Positions 16,532-23,552 of a stretch of 56,682 nucleotides of DNA are shown piece after piece. The DNA is taken from positions 1 through 56,682 of the forward strand of contig JAUNON010000014.1 of NCBI GenBank assembly GCA_030537145.1. Reading direction: 5' to 3'. Source of the stretch: Lachnospiraceae bacterium (GTDB taxonomy: Bacteria; Bacillota; Clostridia; Lachnospirales; Lachnospiraceae). Numbering within the stretch: the first letter of the stretch is position 1; each line of letters opens with the position of its first letter. A program made the position numbers and the translations under genes. The notes beneath the pieces are model-generated. The model did not search any database. It had not been told where the DNA came from and saw only the letters and a program-made list of their open reading frames with translations.

Positions 16532-17509
16532 ATGAATGACAGAGGGTTGAAGGTACTGGAGCAGTACGATTTCGAAATCATCAGCACCAGGCGCGGCCGC
16601 GGTTCTTATATCTGTGAGACCAGCCGGGGCCTGAAGCTGCTGTGTGATTTTGAGGGGTCAGAGAAAAAGCTGCTTTTTCAGAATCATGTGCTGCACAGGC
16701 TGAGAGAGGCGGGATATGAGGCGGTGGATACGGCGCTGGAAAATAAAGAAGGGAAACTGGTTTCTACGGATCGGGATGAGAACCGTTATGTGGTCAAGGA
16801 CTGGTATTACGGGCGGGAATGCAGTCCCTCAGGGGAACGGGATATTATGGAGGCTGTGGGGAATCTGGCCAGGCTGCATTGTTACCTGCGTTTCCCGGAG
16901 GAAACGGAGAAGGAATATTGCGGGCTTCCCCTGCGGGCGGAGCTGGAAGCCAGGATGCGGGAAATGAAAAAGGTGCGCAGCTTTATCCGGGGCAGAGAGC
17001 CTAAGCAGCCTTTTGAACGGCTGTTTCTGCAGAGCTTTCCGGTGTTTTATGAGCAGGCGCAGCAGGTGCTGGAACAGGCAGAGGAGGTAGGAGGCGAAGC
17101 GGCCATGAGGCAGCAGCTTGAAACGGGAAGTATCTGCCATGGAGATTATAACTATCATCACGTTCTGTTTTTGGAACGGGGCATGGCTACTACGAATTTC
17201 GGGAAATGCCGCTATGATTATCAGGTGCTGGATCTTTGTCAGTTTCTGCGGAAAATACTGGAAAAGCAAAACTGGGATCTGCGTCTGGGAGAGCAAATGC
17301 TGAATACCTACGACAAAATCCGTCCCCTGCCCCGGCCGGAACGGAAGATCCTGTACTTAAAGCTGGCGTATCCGGAAAAATTCTGGAAGCTGGCGAACCA
17401 TTATTACGGCAGCAGAAAAGCCTGGCTTCCGGCCAGGTTTGAACAGAAGCTGGAGGCGTTGAACCGGCAGCAGAAGCAGAGAAATACTTTTCTGAAATTA
17501 TTGGAATAG
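16532..17509 (+). CDS. CotS-like spore coat protein (APH/kinase fold)
   Basis: A 325-residue protein of the CotS / aminoglycoside-phosphotransferase-like fold, a group often found in spore coats. The catalytic-loop equivalent HGDYNYHHVLF is at about 203-213. The DFD-type metal motif is replaced by NFGK at about 223, so the usual catalytic Asp is missing. No signal peptide. The ribosome site GGAAAGGGGG is upstream of ATG 16532. It sits 96 bp after hisS with no clear terminator. Spore coat location is inferred from family membership. Confidence 0.75.
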   Translation: MNDRGLKVLEQYDFEIISTRRGRGSYICETSRGLKLLCDFEGSEKKLLFQNHVLHRLREAGYEAVDTALENKEGKLVSTDRDENRYVVKDWYYGRECSPSGERDIMEAVGNLARLHCYLRFPEETEKEYCGLPLRAELEARMREMKKVRSFIRGREPKQPFERLFLQSFPVFYEQAQQVLEQAEEVGGEAAMRQQLETGSICHGDYNYHHVLFLERGMATTNFGKCRYDYQVLDLCQFLRKILEKQNWDLRLGEQMLNTYDKIRPLPRPERKILYLKLAYPEKFWKLANHYYGSRKAWLPARFEQKLEALNRQQKQRNTFLKLLE

Positions 17510-17512
17510 TGG

Positions 17513-17541
17513 TTTATTTCCGGTAAAATTTGTAATATAAT
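17513..17541 (+). promoter_or_regulatory. Sigma-A promoter for the phosphoglucomutase operon
   Basis: TTTATT (17513-17518) and a perfect TATAAT (17536-17541) with a 17-bp spacer, 39 bp before the start codon. Confidence 0.6.
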
Positions 17542-17580
17542 AAAAAATGTAGGTACGAAAAGCACTTAGGAGGTAGTGAA

Positions 17581-19314
17581 ATGGACTATAAAAAAGCGTA
17601 TGAGGAGTGGTTGACCAATCCCTGTTTTGATGAGGAGACGAAAGCAGAGCTGAAAGCGATCGCAGAGGATGAGAAGGAAATCAAGGAACGGTTCTATGCG
17701 GATCTGGAATTCGGTACAGCCGGACTAAGGGGGATTATCGGCGCCGGAACAAACCGCATGAATAAATATGTGGTACGGAAAGCGACCCAGGGCCTGGCGA
17801 ATTATATTATAGGCGTGGGCGGACAGGAAAAGGGCGTGGCGATTGCCTATGATTCCAGAAGAATGTCGCCGGAATTCGCAGATTTTGCCGCATTATGCCT
17901 GGCTGCAAACGGCATCAAGGCTTATGTATTTGAGTCATTGAGACCCACGCCGGAGCTGTCCTTTGCGGTGCGTAAGCTGAATTGTATTGCCGGTATCAAT
18001 ATTACGGCCAGCCATAACCCGCCGGAATATAACGGCTATAAGGTTTACTGGGAGGACGGCGCACAGATTACACCGCCCCATGATACCGGAATTATGGCGG
18101 AAGTAAAGAAAGTTACCGATTACAGTGCCACAAAGACCATGGATAAGGATGCGGCCATTGCAGCAGGGCTCTATCAGGTGATCGGAAAAGAGATAGACGA
18201 TGCATTTCTTGCGGAATTAAAGAGTCAGGTGCTTCATCTGGATGCGATTGAAGAACAGAAGAAAAATTTAAAAATTGTATACACTCCGCTGCACGGCACA
18301 GGAAATATTCCGGCCAGAAAAGTGCTGAAGGAGCTGGGCTTTGAAAACGTATATGTGGTAAAAGAACAGGAACTTCCGGACGGAAACTTCCCCACGGTAA
18401 GTTATCCGAATCCGGAAGCGGAGGAAGCCTTTACGCTGGGGCTGAAGCTGGCAAAGGAGATCGATGCGGATCTGGTGCTGGCTACGGATCCGGATGCGGA
18501 CCGTCTGGGTGTGCGGGTAAAGGATCGGGATGGGGTGTACCATACCCTTACCGGAAATATGTCAGGCTGTCTGCTGGCTGACTATGAGATCGGCCAGCGC
18601 AAGGCTCTGAAGGGGCTGCCGGAGGACGGCGTCCTGATCAAAACCATCGTTACTACGAATATGGCCGATGCGATTGCGAAATACTATGGAGTAGGGCTGA
18701 TTGAAGTGCTTACCGGATTTAAGTACATCGGACAGCAGATTCTGGGCTTCGAACAGAAGGGCCGGGGAACCTACCTGTTTGGATTTGAAGAGAGCTACGG
18801 CTGCCTGATCGGTACGCACGCCAGGGACAAGGATGCCATCGTGGCAACCATGGCGCTTTGCGAAGCGGCAGCTTACTATAAGACCCAGGGAAAGACTCTG
18901 TGGGATGCGATGATCGATTTGTATGAGCGTTACGGATACTATAAGGATGATATCAAATCCGTATCTCTGAAGGGTATCGAAGGCCTGCAGAAGATTCAGG
19001 AGATTATGGAGACTTTGCGGGGAAATACGCCGAAGGAGCTGGGCGGATATCAGGTCATTTCTGCCAGAGATTATAAGACCGGCGTGATCCGCAATCTGGC
19101 TACCGGCGAAGAAAAGCCGTCCGGACTTCCGGTTTCCAATGTGCTGTATTATGATCTGTCTGATGACGCATGGCTGTGTGTAAGACCTTCCGGTACGGAG
19201 CCGAAGGTAAAATTCTACTATGGCGTAAAGGGAACCTCGCTGGAGGATGCGGATGCGAAATCAGCAGCTTTTGGGGAAGAGGTTATGAATCTGATTCAGG
19301 GGATGCTGGCATGA
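17581..19314 (+). CDS. pgcA: Phospho-sugar mutase (alpha-phosphoglucomutase)
   Basis: A 577-residue alpha-D-phosphohexomutase interconverting glucose 1- and 6-phosphate (or mannose forms), feeding glycogen and envelope sugars. The active-site serine lies in NITASHNPPEYNG at about 139-151, the Mg loop is ATDPDADRLG at about 300-309, the sugar-binding loop is GFEESYGCL, and the phosphate-binding loop is VRPSGTEPKVKFYY near the C terminus. Length matches the PgcA group of Firmicutes. Ribosome site TAGGAGG. The stop overlaps the mazG start (ATGA). Confidence 0.95.
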   Translation: MDYKKAYEEWLTNPCFDEETKAELKAIAEDEKEIKERFYADLEFGTAGLRGIIGAGTNRMNKYVVRKATQGLANYIIGVGGQEKGVAIAYDSRRMSPEFADFAALCLAANGIKAYVFESLRPTPELSFAVRKLNCIAGINITASHNPPEYNGYKVYWEDGAQITPPHDTGIMAEVKKVTDYSATKTMDKDAAIAAGLYQVIGKEIDDAFLAELKSQVLHLDAIEEQKKNLKIVYTPLHGTGNIPARKVLKELGFENVYVVKEQELPDGNFPTVSYPNPEAEEAFTLGLKLAKEIDADLVLATDPDADRLGVRVKDRDGVYHTLTGNMSGCLLADYEIGQRKALKGLPEDGVLIKTIVTTNMADAIAKYYGVGLIEVLTGFKYIGQQILGFEQKGRGTYLFGFEESYGCLIGTHARDKDAIVATMALCEAAAYYKTQGKTLWDAMIDLYERYGYYKDDIKSVSLKGIEGLQKIQEIMETLRGNTPKELGGYQVISARDYKTGVIRNLATGEEKPSGLPVSNVLYYDLSDDAWLCVRPSGTEPKVKFYYGVKGTSLEDADAKSAAFGEEVMNLIQGMLA

Positions 19315-19802
19315 ACTGCGGATTGGATGAATTTAAAGAGATCATAGATCGGCTCAGAGGAGAGGGCGGCTGTCCCTGGGATCGGGAACAGACCTATGAA
19401 AGCCTGAAGCCCTGCCTGGTAGATGAGATGACAGAGGTCCTGGCGGCTATTGATATTCTGAAGGATACCGGAAATGGGGACAACCTTTGCGAAGAGCTGG
19501 GAGATCTGCTGATGAACGTAGTGATGCTGGCGCGTATTGCGGAGGAGGAAGGCAGATTTACCATGGCGGATGTGGTGGAAGGGATCAGCAGGAAAATGAT
19601 CCGCCGTCATCCCCATGTATTTGGGACTGCCCATGCCGAGACCAGCAGCCAGGTACTGGCCAACTGGGAAGAAATCAAAAAGCAGGAAAAGAGCGGTGCG
19701 AACCTGGAGGAGCGGGCCCGGGAGAAGGCAGCCTATCCAGGGGCGGCGCAATGGGCGGTCAGCTATCTGGAGAATAGGCTAATACAGACGAAATCCTCTT
19801 GA
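19311..19802 (+). CDS. mazG: MazG nucleotide pyrophosphohydrolase
   Basis: A 163-residue single-domain MazG that hydrolyses NTPs or dNTPs, thought to clear aberrant nucleotides. The metal-binding helix pair is visible: [11 protein letters not shown] (about 43-53) and [11 protein letters not shown] (about 63-73), preceded by [14 protein letters not shown]. It starts at the ATG overlapping the phosphoglucomutase stop, so it is translationally coupled. In Bacillus the equivalent (yabN) also contains a methylase domain, which is absent here. The HU promoter begins inside its stop codon. Confidence 0.92.
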   Translation: MNCGLDEFKEIIDRLRGEGGCPWDREQTYESLKPCLVDEMTEVLAAIDILKDTGNGDNLCEELGDLLMNVVMLARIAEEEGRFTMADVVEGISRKMIRRHPHVFGTAHAETSSQVLANWEEIKKQEKSGANLEERAREKAAYPGAAQWAVSYLENRLIQTKSS

Positions 19803-19827
19803 CAAAGGCAATATTCCAGTATATAAG
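19799..19827 (+). promoter_or_regulatory. Promoter of the HU gene overlapping the mazG stop
   Basis: A perfect TTGACA (19799-19804) overlaps the mazG TGA (19800-19802). TATAAG (19822-19827) follows after 17 bp. About 63 bp of leader then leads to the HU start. Confidence 0.85.
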
Positions 19828-19896
19828 TATTATCAGGGTTTGTACAAAGACAGGTTCGTAATCCCATACAAGATAAACCAGAGGAGGAATAATTCC

Positions 19897-20169
19897 ATGA
19901 ATAAAACAGAATTAATTGCAGCGATTGCTGAAAAATCTGAACTGACAAAGAAAGATGCAGAAAAGGCGCTGAAGGCTTTTACCGATGTGGTAGCAGAAGA
20001 ACTGAAGAAGGGCGAGAAGGTTCAGCTTGTGGGCTTTGGCACCTTTGAAGTATCCGAGAGAGCAGCCAGAGAGGGAAGAAACCCGCAGACCGGTACTGCT
20101 ATGCAGATCAAGGCTTCCAAATCTCCTAAGTTCAAGGCCGGAAAAGCGCTGAAGGACAGCCTGAACTAA
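19897..20169 (+). CDS. hup: Nucleoid-associated protein HU
   Basis: A 90-residue HU/IHF-family histone-like protein that bends and compacts DNA. It starts [20 protein letters not shown] and carries the [21 protein letters not shown] arm with the conserved Pro, ending [11 protein letters not shown]. Start 19897 is fixed by GAGGAGG about 9 nt upstream. It is monocistronic by its own strong promoter and the terminator at 20194-20232, although some read-through to rqcP is possible. Confidence 0.97.
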   Translation: MNKTELIAAIAEKSELTKKDAEKALKAFTDVVAEELKKGEKVQLVGFGTFEVSERAAREGRNPQTGTAMQIKASKSPKFKAGKALKDSLN

Positions 20170-20193
20170 GGATAATCATGTAAATGAATATTG

Positions 20194-20240
20194 GCCGCAG
20201 GTTTCCAATGCGAAGGGCAGGGAGCCTGCGGCTTTGTTAT
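20194..20240 (+). terminator. Intrinsic terminator after HU
   Basis: GCCGCAGG (20194-20201) pairs with CCTGCGGC (20225-20232) and is followed by TTTGTTATT. It lies 24 bp past the HU stop and 13 bp before the rqcP ribosome site, so it probably attenuates rather than blocks downstream expression. Confidence 0.65.
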
Positions 20241-20253
20241 TAGGAGACAGAGT

Positions 20254-20493
20254 ATGCGATTGGATAAATTTTTAAAGGTGTCGCGGCTGATCAAGCGCAG
20301 GACGGTGGCGAATGAAGCCTGCGATGCAGGGCGGGTGCTGGTAAACGATAAGGTGGCAAAGGCTTCCCAGAACGTGAAGGAAGGCGATGTGATCGAGATT
20401 CAGTTCGGCACAAGGACGGTGAAGGCAGAGGTCCTGAATGTACAGGAGACTGTGAAAAAGGACGAGGCAAAGGAGCTGTTCCGGTATCTGTAG
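20254..20493 (+). CDS. rqcP: S4-domain RNA-binding protein RqcP (HslR-like)
   Basis: A 79-residue protein that is essentially one S4 domain: MRLDKFLKVSRLIKRRTVAN, then CDAGRVLVNDKVAK. RqcP (YabO in Bacillus) binds stalled 50S-peptidyl-tRNA and helps RqcH add alanine tails in ribosome quality control. Start 20254 follows TAGGAGA. Location just before yabP and yabQ matches the Bacillus yabO order. The gene is followed by a terminator and a family A repeat. Confidence 0.92.
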   Translation: MRLDKFLKVSRLIKRRTVANEACDAGRVLVNDKVAKASQNVKEGDVIEIQFGTRTVKAEVLNVQETVKKDEAKELFRYL

Positions 20494-20513
20494 ATCGGCG
20501 GTATATTGTTCTG

Positions 20514-20570
20514 AAAATGCCTTCTCCCTCAAACTGAGAATTAGGAAGTTGAAGAGCCGAAGGCATTTTT
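20514..20570 (+). terminator. Terminator after rqcP
   Basis: AAAATGCCTTC and GAAGGCATTTTT form an 11-bp stem with a T-tract ending at 20570. The family A repeat starts at the very next base. The hairpin is a diverged duplicate of the one that ends the repeat (20703-20765). Confidence 0.8.
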
Positions 20571-20765
20571 ATCTCATAGGGAACGCCTTTCCGTTTTAAA
20601 GTGCGAAAACATGCGGCTTCCCTATGAGATAAAAGCCCTGCGGGCAAACGGTGCGCACGGATGCATAAGGTAATTCATTGCTGCGCAATCTGCATCCGGC
20701 GCAAAAAATGCCTTCTTCCTCAAAAAACGAGAGTCAGGAAGTTAAGATGCCGAAGGCATTTTTTT
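20571..20765 (+). repeat. Repeat family A, long copy 1
   Basis: Four consecutive hairpins. H1: ATCTCATAGG (20571-20580) with CCTATGAGAT (20621-20630), loop containing TTTAAAGTGCGAAA. H2: GCCC-TGC-GGGC. H3: CGGATGCA with TGCATCCG, enclosing ATTGC-TGC-GCAAT. H4: AATGCCTTC with GAAGGCATT and seven T, a terminator. It is about 80% or more identical by eye to 52649-52826 except in the H4 loop. It fills most of the 320-bp rqcP-yabP gap, where I see no gene. Confidence 0.85.
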
Positions 20766-20813
20766 ATGGGCGGATGCATAAAATGGATAGAGAGCAGAAG
20801 CCGGAGAAAAAAT

Positions 20814-21098
20814 ATGGAAGAAAAAAGAGAAAAGCGGGGACATCGACTCACCATTGATAACAGGCGGAATGGGACCATCAGTGGCGTGGTAGATGTCCTC
20901 GCTTTTGATGTAAATGAAATCTGCCTGGAGACGGAACTGGGGCTTCTGACAATTCGGGGAAAGGAGCTGCATATCAGCAGGCTGACACTGGAACGGGGTG
21001 AGGTGGACCTGGAGGGAAATGTGGATGCGCTGGTTTATTCCAACGGCTCCGGAAAAGGAAAAAGCCGGAACGGCGCCTGGAAGAGGCTGTTTCAATAG
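20814..21098 (+). CDS. yabP: Sporulation protein YabP
   Basis: A 94-residue YabP/YqfC-family protein, needed at the engulfment stage of sporulation in Clostridia and Bacillus. It has the expected beta-rich core: LTIDNRRNGTISGVVDVLAFDVNEI, then a short C-terminal basic tail. Start 20814 is chosen from GGAG 8 nt upstream and the family's usual length; the frame is open further upstream through repeat DNA. One base separates its stop from the yabQ start, so they are coupled. Confidence 0.92.
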   Translation: MEEKREKRGHRLTIDNRRNGTISGVVDVLAFDVNEICLETELGLLTIRGKELHISRLTLERGEVDLEGNVDALVYSNGSGKGKSRNGAWKRLFQ

Positions 21099-21099
21099 T

Positions 21100-21492
21100 A
21101 TGGGAAGTGAGATCACATTTGAACTAAGCGTGTTTCTGGTTTTTGTTCTGCATGGGATTCTGGTGATGGTGGGAAGCGATCTTTTGCGGGCCTGGAGGCT
21201 GGCAGTACGTCACGGGGCTGTCTGGACAGGAGTGGAGGATGTGCTTTTCTGGTTTGCTGCCGGAGTCTGGACGTTTGTATTGATCTTTGTGTATCAGGAC
21301 GGGACGCTGCGGCTGTATCTTGCAGCGGCTATGGGATCCGGCGGATGGCTGTACAAAAGAAGCATCAGCCGGTGGGTGGTAAGGGGGACTGCCGGACTGC
21401 TTCGGGGCATCATCGGTATTGGCATCAAATGCAGCAAAAAAAAGAACAAAATTCGACAGAAAATAGTTGCAAAATTTGTCAAAAAAGAATAG
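21100..21492 (+). CDS. yabQ: Sporulation membrane protein YabQ
   Basis: A 130-residue membrane protein with about four hydrophobic segments (about 5-25, 42-62, 65-80, 85-105) and a Lys-rich C-terminal tail. YabQ is required for cortex formation in spores and is always next to yabP. The start MGSEITFELSVFL lies one base after the yabP stop. Confidence 0.9.
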   Translation: MGSEITFELSVFLVFVLHGILVMVGSDLLRAWRLAVRHGAVWTGVEDVLFWFAAGVWTFVLIFVYQDGTLRLYLAAAMGSGGWLYKRSISRWVVRGTAGLLRGIIGIGIKCSKKKNKIRQKIVAKFVKKE

Positions 21493-21527
21493 ACTAAAGA
21501 TATTAAGAGGGAAAGGAGGATCTGTTT

Positions 21528-21833
21528 ATGGCGAAAAGACGAAAACGGCGTGCCAGCAGCAGTAACAGGCGGGGCATGGCGTGTATTGCGGTTGTGGTTA
21601 TGATGCTGTTGACTGTGCTGCTGACACAGAGTCATACGCTGGAACGGAAGAATACCTCCTACCGGGAGCAGAGTGCCCAGTTGGAAGAACAGATTTTGGA
21701 AGAACAGGTGCGGGCGGAGGATCTGCGGAGGCTTCCGGAGTATACGCAGTCTCAGGAGTACATTGAAAAGACAGCCAGAGAGAAGTTCGGCCTGGTATAT
21801 CCGGACGAAATTCTATTTAAGGCAGCCGAGTAA
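21528..21833 (+). CDS. divIC: Septum formation initiator DivIC (FtsB-like)
   Basis: A 101-residue bitopic divisome protein. It has a very basic N terminus (residues 2-15), one membrane segment at about 17-34, then a coiled coil (TLERKNTSYREQSAQLEEQI) and a compact end IEKTAREKFGLVYPDEILF typical of FtsB/DivIC. It connects DivIB and FtsL in the septal wall synthesis complex. Ribosome site GGAAAGGAGG. Terminator directly after the stop. Confidence 0.93.
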   Translation: MAKRRKRRASSSNRRGMACIAVVVMMLLTVLLTQSHTLERKNTSYREQSAQLEEQILEEQVRAEDLRRLPEYTQSQEYIEKTAREKFGLVYPDEILFKAAE

Positions 21834-21872
21834 AGAGGCAGGTGCACAAAGCATGCATCGGCCTCTTTTTTT
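21834..21872 (+). terminator. Intrinsic terminator after divIC
   Basis: AGAGGC (21834-21839) and GCCTCT (21861-21866) followed by a run of seven T. It begins on the base after the divIC stop and isolates spoIIE from the yab operon. Confidence 0.85.
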
Positions 21873-21889
21873 CGATTCCTTTCCCCGGA

Positions 21890-21922
21890 TTGACAAAAAA
21901 TGCATTCTCGCCCACGTATAAT
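21890..21922 (+). promoter_or_regulatory. spoIIE promoter with 21-bp spacer (Spo0A-type)
   Basis: Perfect TTGACA (21890-21895) and perfect TATAAT (21917-21922) are separated by 21 bp, too far for ordinary sigma-A activity. TGACAAA overlapping the -35 is one mismatch from the 0A-box core TGNCGAA, and a weaker inverted match (TTCGATT) lies at about 21871-21877. In Bacillus subtilis the Spo0A-activated spoIIE and spoIIG promoters use sigma-A with 21-22 bp spacers, so the same control is likely here. Confidence 0.7.
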
Positions 21923-22015
21923 GATAGGAGCGATGGCTGCGGAGGAAACTGCAGCGATTGTCCTGCCGCTGTTGACGGCAGCAGAAGAAATGTGCTGTAA
22001 ATGGGGAGGGATACT

Positions 22016-23500
22016 ATGGTAGAATTTGTGGCGGCTGCGCTGATCGCCAGCGGATTTTGGATGCTGCTGGAGCTGGGAAAGCTGGTGATAAACGGTCTGC
22101 CGAGAGAAACGGCTGCCATGCGGGTGACGGCAGGTCCGGGCAGAGAATACGTGGAGCGCTATGCGGATGCATTCCGCCGTCTGGCGGAAAGCTATCAGGA
22201 CATGCCCCGGAAAAAGGAGCATTTTGGTGATGAGGAGATGGAGCATATCATTTCTCAGATACGGGAGCGGATGTGCGCTTCCTGTCCGCAGCAGGAGCTT
22301 TGCTGGCAAAAGAATTATTATGAAAGCTGCAGAAGGATCTTTGCCGGACTGCGGGCAATGGAAAACGGAGATGAAGCGGGAGCGCTTGAGACCCTGGGGT
22401 TTATGGAGTTTTGCTGTATGGATGAGGAGCTTCTGCAGGCCATGAAGGAAATTTTTTTGCAGGAGCGTGTTACACTGATGTGGAATAACCGGATGCTGGA
22501 GCAAAGAGCCGCCGCAGGCGAACAGCTTCAGGATACGGCAGAGCTGTTAAAGCAGATGGCAGAGCGGCTTTACCAGATCCGTGGGCTGGAGGAGAGAACC
22601 TTTCGGCGGCTGGAAAAGGAGCTGCGGTATGAAAAGATCGACTGTGCCGGCGCCTGGCTGTTCTGCCGGGATGAGGAACATCCGGAGCTTTATGTGTCTA
22701 TGGGAATCCGGGAGGGAAGCTGTATCCAGACGAAGGATCTGTCGGAATTGATTTCCGAGGTAATGGGGCGGCGGATGGTTCCTGCCAGGGATTGCCGGCT
22801 GACAGTGAAAAAGGAGCCGGATACCTTCCACTATATTACGGATACGAATTATCAGATGTTCTGCGGAATTGCGCGAATGACCAGAGACGGGGAGCTGGTG
22901 TCGGGAGATAATTTTGCATTCTGGCAGGGGGACTGCGGCCAGGTAATTATGAGCCTGGCGGACGGAATGGGCACTGGAGTGGAGGCCTGCCAGGAAAGCG
23001 AGAAGGTCATCGAGCTTCTGGAGCAGTTTCTTGATGCCGGGTTTTCTCAGGATACGGCGATGCGTATGATTAATTCCTCTATGGTTCTTCAGGACCATAT
23101 GCAGATTTTTTCTACCATTGATTTATGTATGGTTGACCTTTATAATGGAAAATGCTGTATGATAAAAGCCGGGGCCTGCCCCACCTATCTGAGCAGAGGG
23201 GACGGGCTGGAGGTCATTCACTGTCAGGCGCTTCCTGCCGGATTGCTGCAGACACCGGATTACGAGACGGTGAACCGGCAGCTAGCCTCGGGAGACCGGA
23301 TTATCATGATGACTGACGGCGTGACCGATGCGCTGGAAGAGGACGGCCGCGAGATGCGGCTGAGAGAACTGATTTTAGAGACGAAAACAAATAACGCCAG
23401 AGAGTATGCCCGCAGCCTTTTGGAGCAGGTGCTGGCAAGACAGCGCTATCATGTAAAGGATGATATGACGGTGCTGGTAGGGCAGATCTGGAAAAAATAG
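22016..23500 (+). CDS. spoIIE: SpoIIE-type PP2C phosphatase, short form
   Basis: A 494-residue protein. SpoIIE dephosphorylates SpoIIAA and so activates sigma F in the forespore. The C-terminal PP2C domain is clear: GDNFAFWQGDCGQVIMSLAD at about 299-318, SLADGMGTG at about 314-322, and MTDGVTDALEE at about 432-442, ending DDMTVLVGQIW. The middle contains a Cys-rich stretch (CASCPQQELCW). The multi-helix N-terminal membrane domain of Bacillus SpoIIE (827 residues) is missing; only one hydrophobic helix at 3-22 remains. Start 22016 is preceded by GGGGAGGG; an in-frame ATG at 22001 contains that site. Confidence 0.88.
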   Translation: MVEFVAAALIASGFWMLLELGKLVINGLPRETAAMRVTAGPGREYVERYADAFRRLAESYQDMPRKKEHFGDEEMEHIISQIRERMCASCPQQELCWQKNYYESCRRIFAGLRAMENGDEAGALETLGFMEFCCMDEELLQAMKEIFLQERVTLMWNNRMLEQRAAAGEQLQDTAELLKQMAERLYQIRGLEERTFRRLEKELRYEKIDCAGAWLFCRDEEHPELYVSMGIREGSCIQTKDLSELISEVMGRRMVPARDCRLTVKKEPDTFHYITDTNYQMFCGIARMTRDGELVSGDNFAFWQGDCGQVIMSLADGMGTGVEACQESEKVIELLEQFLDAGFSQDTAMRMINSSMVLQDHMQIFSTIDLCMVDLYNGKCCMIKAGACPTYLSRGDGLEVIHCQALPAGLLQTPDYETVNRQLASGDRIIMMTDGVTDALEEDGREMRLRELILETKTNNAREYARSLLEQVLARQRYHVKDDMTVLVGQIWKK

Positions 23501-23552
23501 GAACGATCCGGCAGATCCGGGCATTGCGGGAACAGAAGCAAAGAGGTGGCGG

